Source: Oscillospiraceae bacterium (GTDB taxonomy: Bacteria; Bacillota_A; Clostridia; Oscillospirales; Oscillospiraceae). Taken from it: a stretch of DNA of 6,956 bases. The notes below the pieces were generated by a model. That model had not been told where the DNA came from, searched no databases, and saw only the letters and a list, made by a program, of their open reading frames with translations. Shown one piece after another: positions 5,419-6,956 of this stretch (the first letter of the stretch is position 1; every line of letters begins with the position of its first letter). The stretch spans positions 1-6,956 of the forward strand of contig SVLA01000109.1 in assembly GCA_015068175.1 (NCBI GenBank). The letters are read 5' to 3'. The translations under genes were made by a program, and so were the position numbers.

Positions 5419-6480
5419 TTAGAGAATGATCAAATTTTTCGGACTGGTGCAAAGATTTTCATAGCCATCGGCGGTGTAGATCACCGTATCTTCGATGCGG
5501 ACGCCGAATTTTCCGGGCAAATAGATGCCGGGTTCCGCCGAGGCCACCGCATGGACGGGCATGGGCTCGGGGTTGCGGGGGTTGGGATTGGGGTTTTCGT
5601 GGATCTCCAGACCCACGCCGTGGCCGTAGCCATGGCCGAAATACTCGCCGTAACCGGCATTGGCAATGACCTTCCGGGCGGCGCCGTCGATCTCCCGGCC
5701 GGGAACGCCGGCTTTGGTAACGGCCAGGCCGGCCAGTTGGGCCTCCAACACCAGGTTGTATACCTTTTCCATTTCCTCCGTGACGAAGCCCACCGCCACG
5801 GTACGGGTCATATCGGAGCAATAGCGGTTATAAAGCGCGCCAAAATCCATGGTGATGAACTCCCCGGCCTGGATGACCCGGTCGCCGGGTACCCCGTGGG
5901 GCATGGAGGTCTTGGGGCCCGAGACCACGATGGGGTCAAAGGCCAGACCGTGGGCGCCGTTCTTATAGAGGCAATAGATCAGTTCCGCCTGGAGTTCCAG
6001 CTCCGTCATCCCCGCCTTGATCCGGGGCAGGACATCGGCAAAGGCCCGGTCGGAAATGGCCTGGGCCCGGCGCATATTCTCCAGTTCCCAGGGTTCTTTC
6101 ACATCCCGGAAACCGTTGATGGTGCCGTTCATGGGCACAAGTTTGGCATTGAGATGCTTCTCATAGTCCATCATTTCGGCGGCGGTGAGATAGTTCTCTT
6201 CAAAACCCAGGGCAGTCACGCCGAAATCGGCAATGGCATCATTGAGGCGCTTGATATAGCCGATGCCATCCACGCAGAGGACCTCAAAACCGCGGATGCT
6301 GTTCTGGGCGGACTCGATATAGCGGCTGTCGGTAAAATAGCGGCAGCCGTTTTTGGTGACAATGGCGGCGCCTTCGGCAATGTCGAATTCCGCGCCGTAA
6401 TGGCGGCTGTAACGGGAGGTCAGCAGAAGGCCGTCCACCTCCCCGTTCAGCAGGGATAGGAATTTTTCCAGATTAGTCAT
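5419..6480 (-). CDS. M24B family Xaa-Pro aminopeptidase (YqhT-like)
   Basis: This metallopeptidase removes an N-terminal residue preceding proline, or cleaves X-Pro dipeptides, in the cytoplasm. The product has 353 residues from ATG 6480, with AAGGAGA (6488-6494) 7 nt upstream; an upstream ATG at 6531 lacks such a site. The N-terminal creatinase-like domain spans about 1-125. The pita-bread catalytic domain carries the five metal ligands: Asp212 in TMDFGA, Asp223 in CSDMTRT, His287 in GHGVG, Glu316 in AEPGIY and Glu330 in RIED. Conserved His195 (MPHG) and His294 (EIHE) are also present, so the enzyme should be active. The length and efp neighbourhood match B. subtilis YqhT better than the longer E. 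coli PepP. It overlaps the end of the HAD gene by 8 nt, suggesting co-transcription and translational coupling. No clear intrinsic terminator separates it from the efp promoter. Confidence 0.95.
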   Translation of the reverse strand: MTNLEKFLSLLNGEVDGLLLTSRYSRHYGAEFDIAEGAAIVTKNGCRYFTDSRYIESAQNSIRGFEVLCVDGIGYIKRLNDAIADFGVTALGFEENYLTAAEMMDYEKHLNAKLVPMNGTINGFRDVKEPWELENMRRAQAISDRAFADVLPRIKAGMTELELQAELIYCLYKNGAHGLAFDPIVVSGPKTSMPHGVPGDRVIQAGEFITMDFGALYNRYCSDMTRTVAVGFVTEEMEKVYNLVLEAQLAGLAVTKAGVPGREIDGAARKVIANAGYGEYFGHGYGHGVGLEIHENPNPNPRNPEPMPVHAVASAEPGIYLPGKFGVRIEDTVIYTADGYENLCTSPKNLIIL

Positions 6481-6956
6481 GGTGCAATCTCCTTTTTCTT
6501 GCGGCAAAAATGAAGGGTTTTTCCAGCACATGGCGAGCCCGGAGCCAGAAATTATGGTTGTTCAAAGAACGGACCAGGATGGTGGTCACGCCGGCGGCAT
6601 TGCCACCCAGGGTATCCGTATAGATCTGGTCGCCCACCAGGGCCGCATCTTCCGGGGCGATGCCGTAATGGGCCAGGCATTCCCGGATGCCCTTGGTGAA
6701 GGGTTTCATGGCCTTGGTGAAGCAAGGGATGCCGTACCCAGCGCAGAAAATTTTCACCCGATCCTTCCCGGAATTGGACACCACGCACACCGGGATCTCG
6801 CCGGCGGCCATCTTACGGAGCCATGCATCCACCGCCGGGGTGGGGGTATTGGTGATATAGGGCACGATGGTATTGTCAAAATCCATCATCAGCAGTTTAA
6901 TATTGCGTTTCCGCAGGTCTTCGGCGGTCAAGTCCTCCAAAGACTCGGTCACCACG
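6473..6956 (-). CDS. yqeG: YqeG-type HAD IIIA phosphatase (5' end beyond window edge)
   Basis: About 160 residues are visible. A GTG at 6955 is the first possible start seen, but family members usually have some residues before VTESLEDLTAEDL, so the true start probably lies outside. HAD motif I is MDFDNT (D25 nucleophile and D27 acid/base, counted from 6955). Motif II is VVSNSG (Ser60), the motif III lysine is Lys84 in AMKPFTKG, and motif IV is VGDQIYTD (D109, D114). No large cap insertion is visible, as in subfamily IIIA phosphatases of the YqeG family. The physiological substrate is not known to me; the B. subtilis homologue lies in a cluster with ribosome-assembly and shikimate genes. The end TTAGTCAT on the plus strand gives the ATGACTAA overlap, where the aminopeptidase start codon precedes this gene's stop. 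Confidence 0.9.
   Translation of the reverse strand, partial: VVTESLEDLTAEDLRKRNIKLLMMDFDNTIVPYITNTPTPAVDAWLRKMAAGEIPVCVVSNSGKDRVKIFCAGYGIPCFTKAMKPFTKGIRECLAHYGIAPEDAALVGDQIYTDTLGGNAAGVTTILVRSLNNHNFWLRARHVLEKPFIFAARKRRLHHD

Noticed and set aside
5380..5420. Possible terminator after the aminopeptidase gene
   Set aside because: Only a weak AT-rich stem of about 6 bp (CATTTT/AAAATG) is visible, and it overlaps the efp promoter, so it is not supported as a terminator.
5551..6459. Plus-strand frame of 302 codons
   Set aside because: It is antisense to the M24 aminopeptidase, whose five metal ligands are intact. No ribosome binding site or known motif supports it.

Overview
The window looks like a chromosomal segment from a moderately GC-rich Firmicute of class Clostridia, probably a gut Oscillospirales or Ruminococcaceae-type organism. 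This is inferred, not proven. The reasons are strong AGGAGG-type ribosome binding sites, a B. subtilis-like EF-P with lysine 32 in a PGKG loop, the gene order yqeG / M24 aminopeptidase / efp / CD1247-like zinc-ribbon protein, and BspA-type leucine-rich repeats.

Left part, plus strand (1-2581). The 3' end of an ABC-F ATPase gene (YbiT/YkpA-like) is followed by a small, AT-richer gene for a GIY-YIG nuclease-domain protein. That gene is bracketed by two oppositely oriented copies of a short REP-like imperfect palindrome of the TGTCATCCCGA...GAGGGATCT type. The downstream copy abuts the ribosome binding site of argS (arginyl-tRNA synthetase), which ends at a clear intrinsic terminator. Nuclease gene plus flanking palindromes looks like a small mobile or domesticated cassette next to a housekeeping gene.

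Middle (2583-4211). A stand-alone plus-strand gene with its own likely promoter encodes a 513-residue protein: an N-terminal TIR domain with the putative NADase glutamate (E83), then about eleven BspA-type leucine-rich repeats of 23 residues. It has no signal peptide or membrane segment. It resembles a plant TIR-LRR receptor without the NB-ARC switch and is the best candidate for an undescribed sensing or defence protein. Its 69-nt DNA repeats are nearly identical, with variation confined to short windows, so the sensor could be remodelled by recombination.

Right part, minus strand (4178-6956). Read in the direction of transcription: yqeG-type HAD phosphatase (cut by the window edge), an M24B Xaa-Pro aminopeptidase overlapping it by 8 nt, then a good sigma-A promoter, efp, a terminator-like hairpin, and an acidic zinc-ribbon protein. 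The cluster ends at a hairpin shared with the convergent TIR-LRR gene. EF-P relieves ribosome stalling at polyproline and the aminopeptidase cleaves X-Pro peptides. The hairpin just ahead of the last gene's ribosome binding site suggests attenuation or RNA processing.
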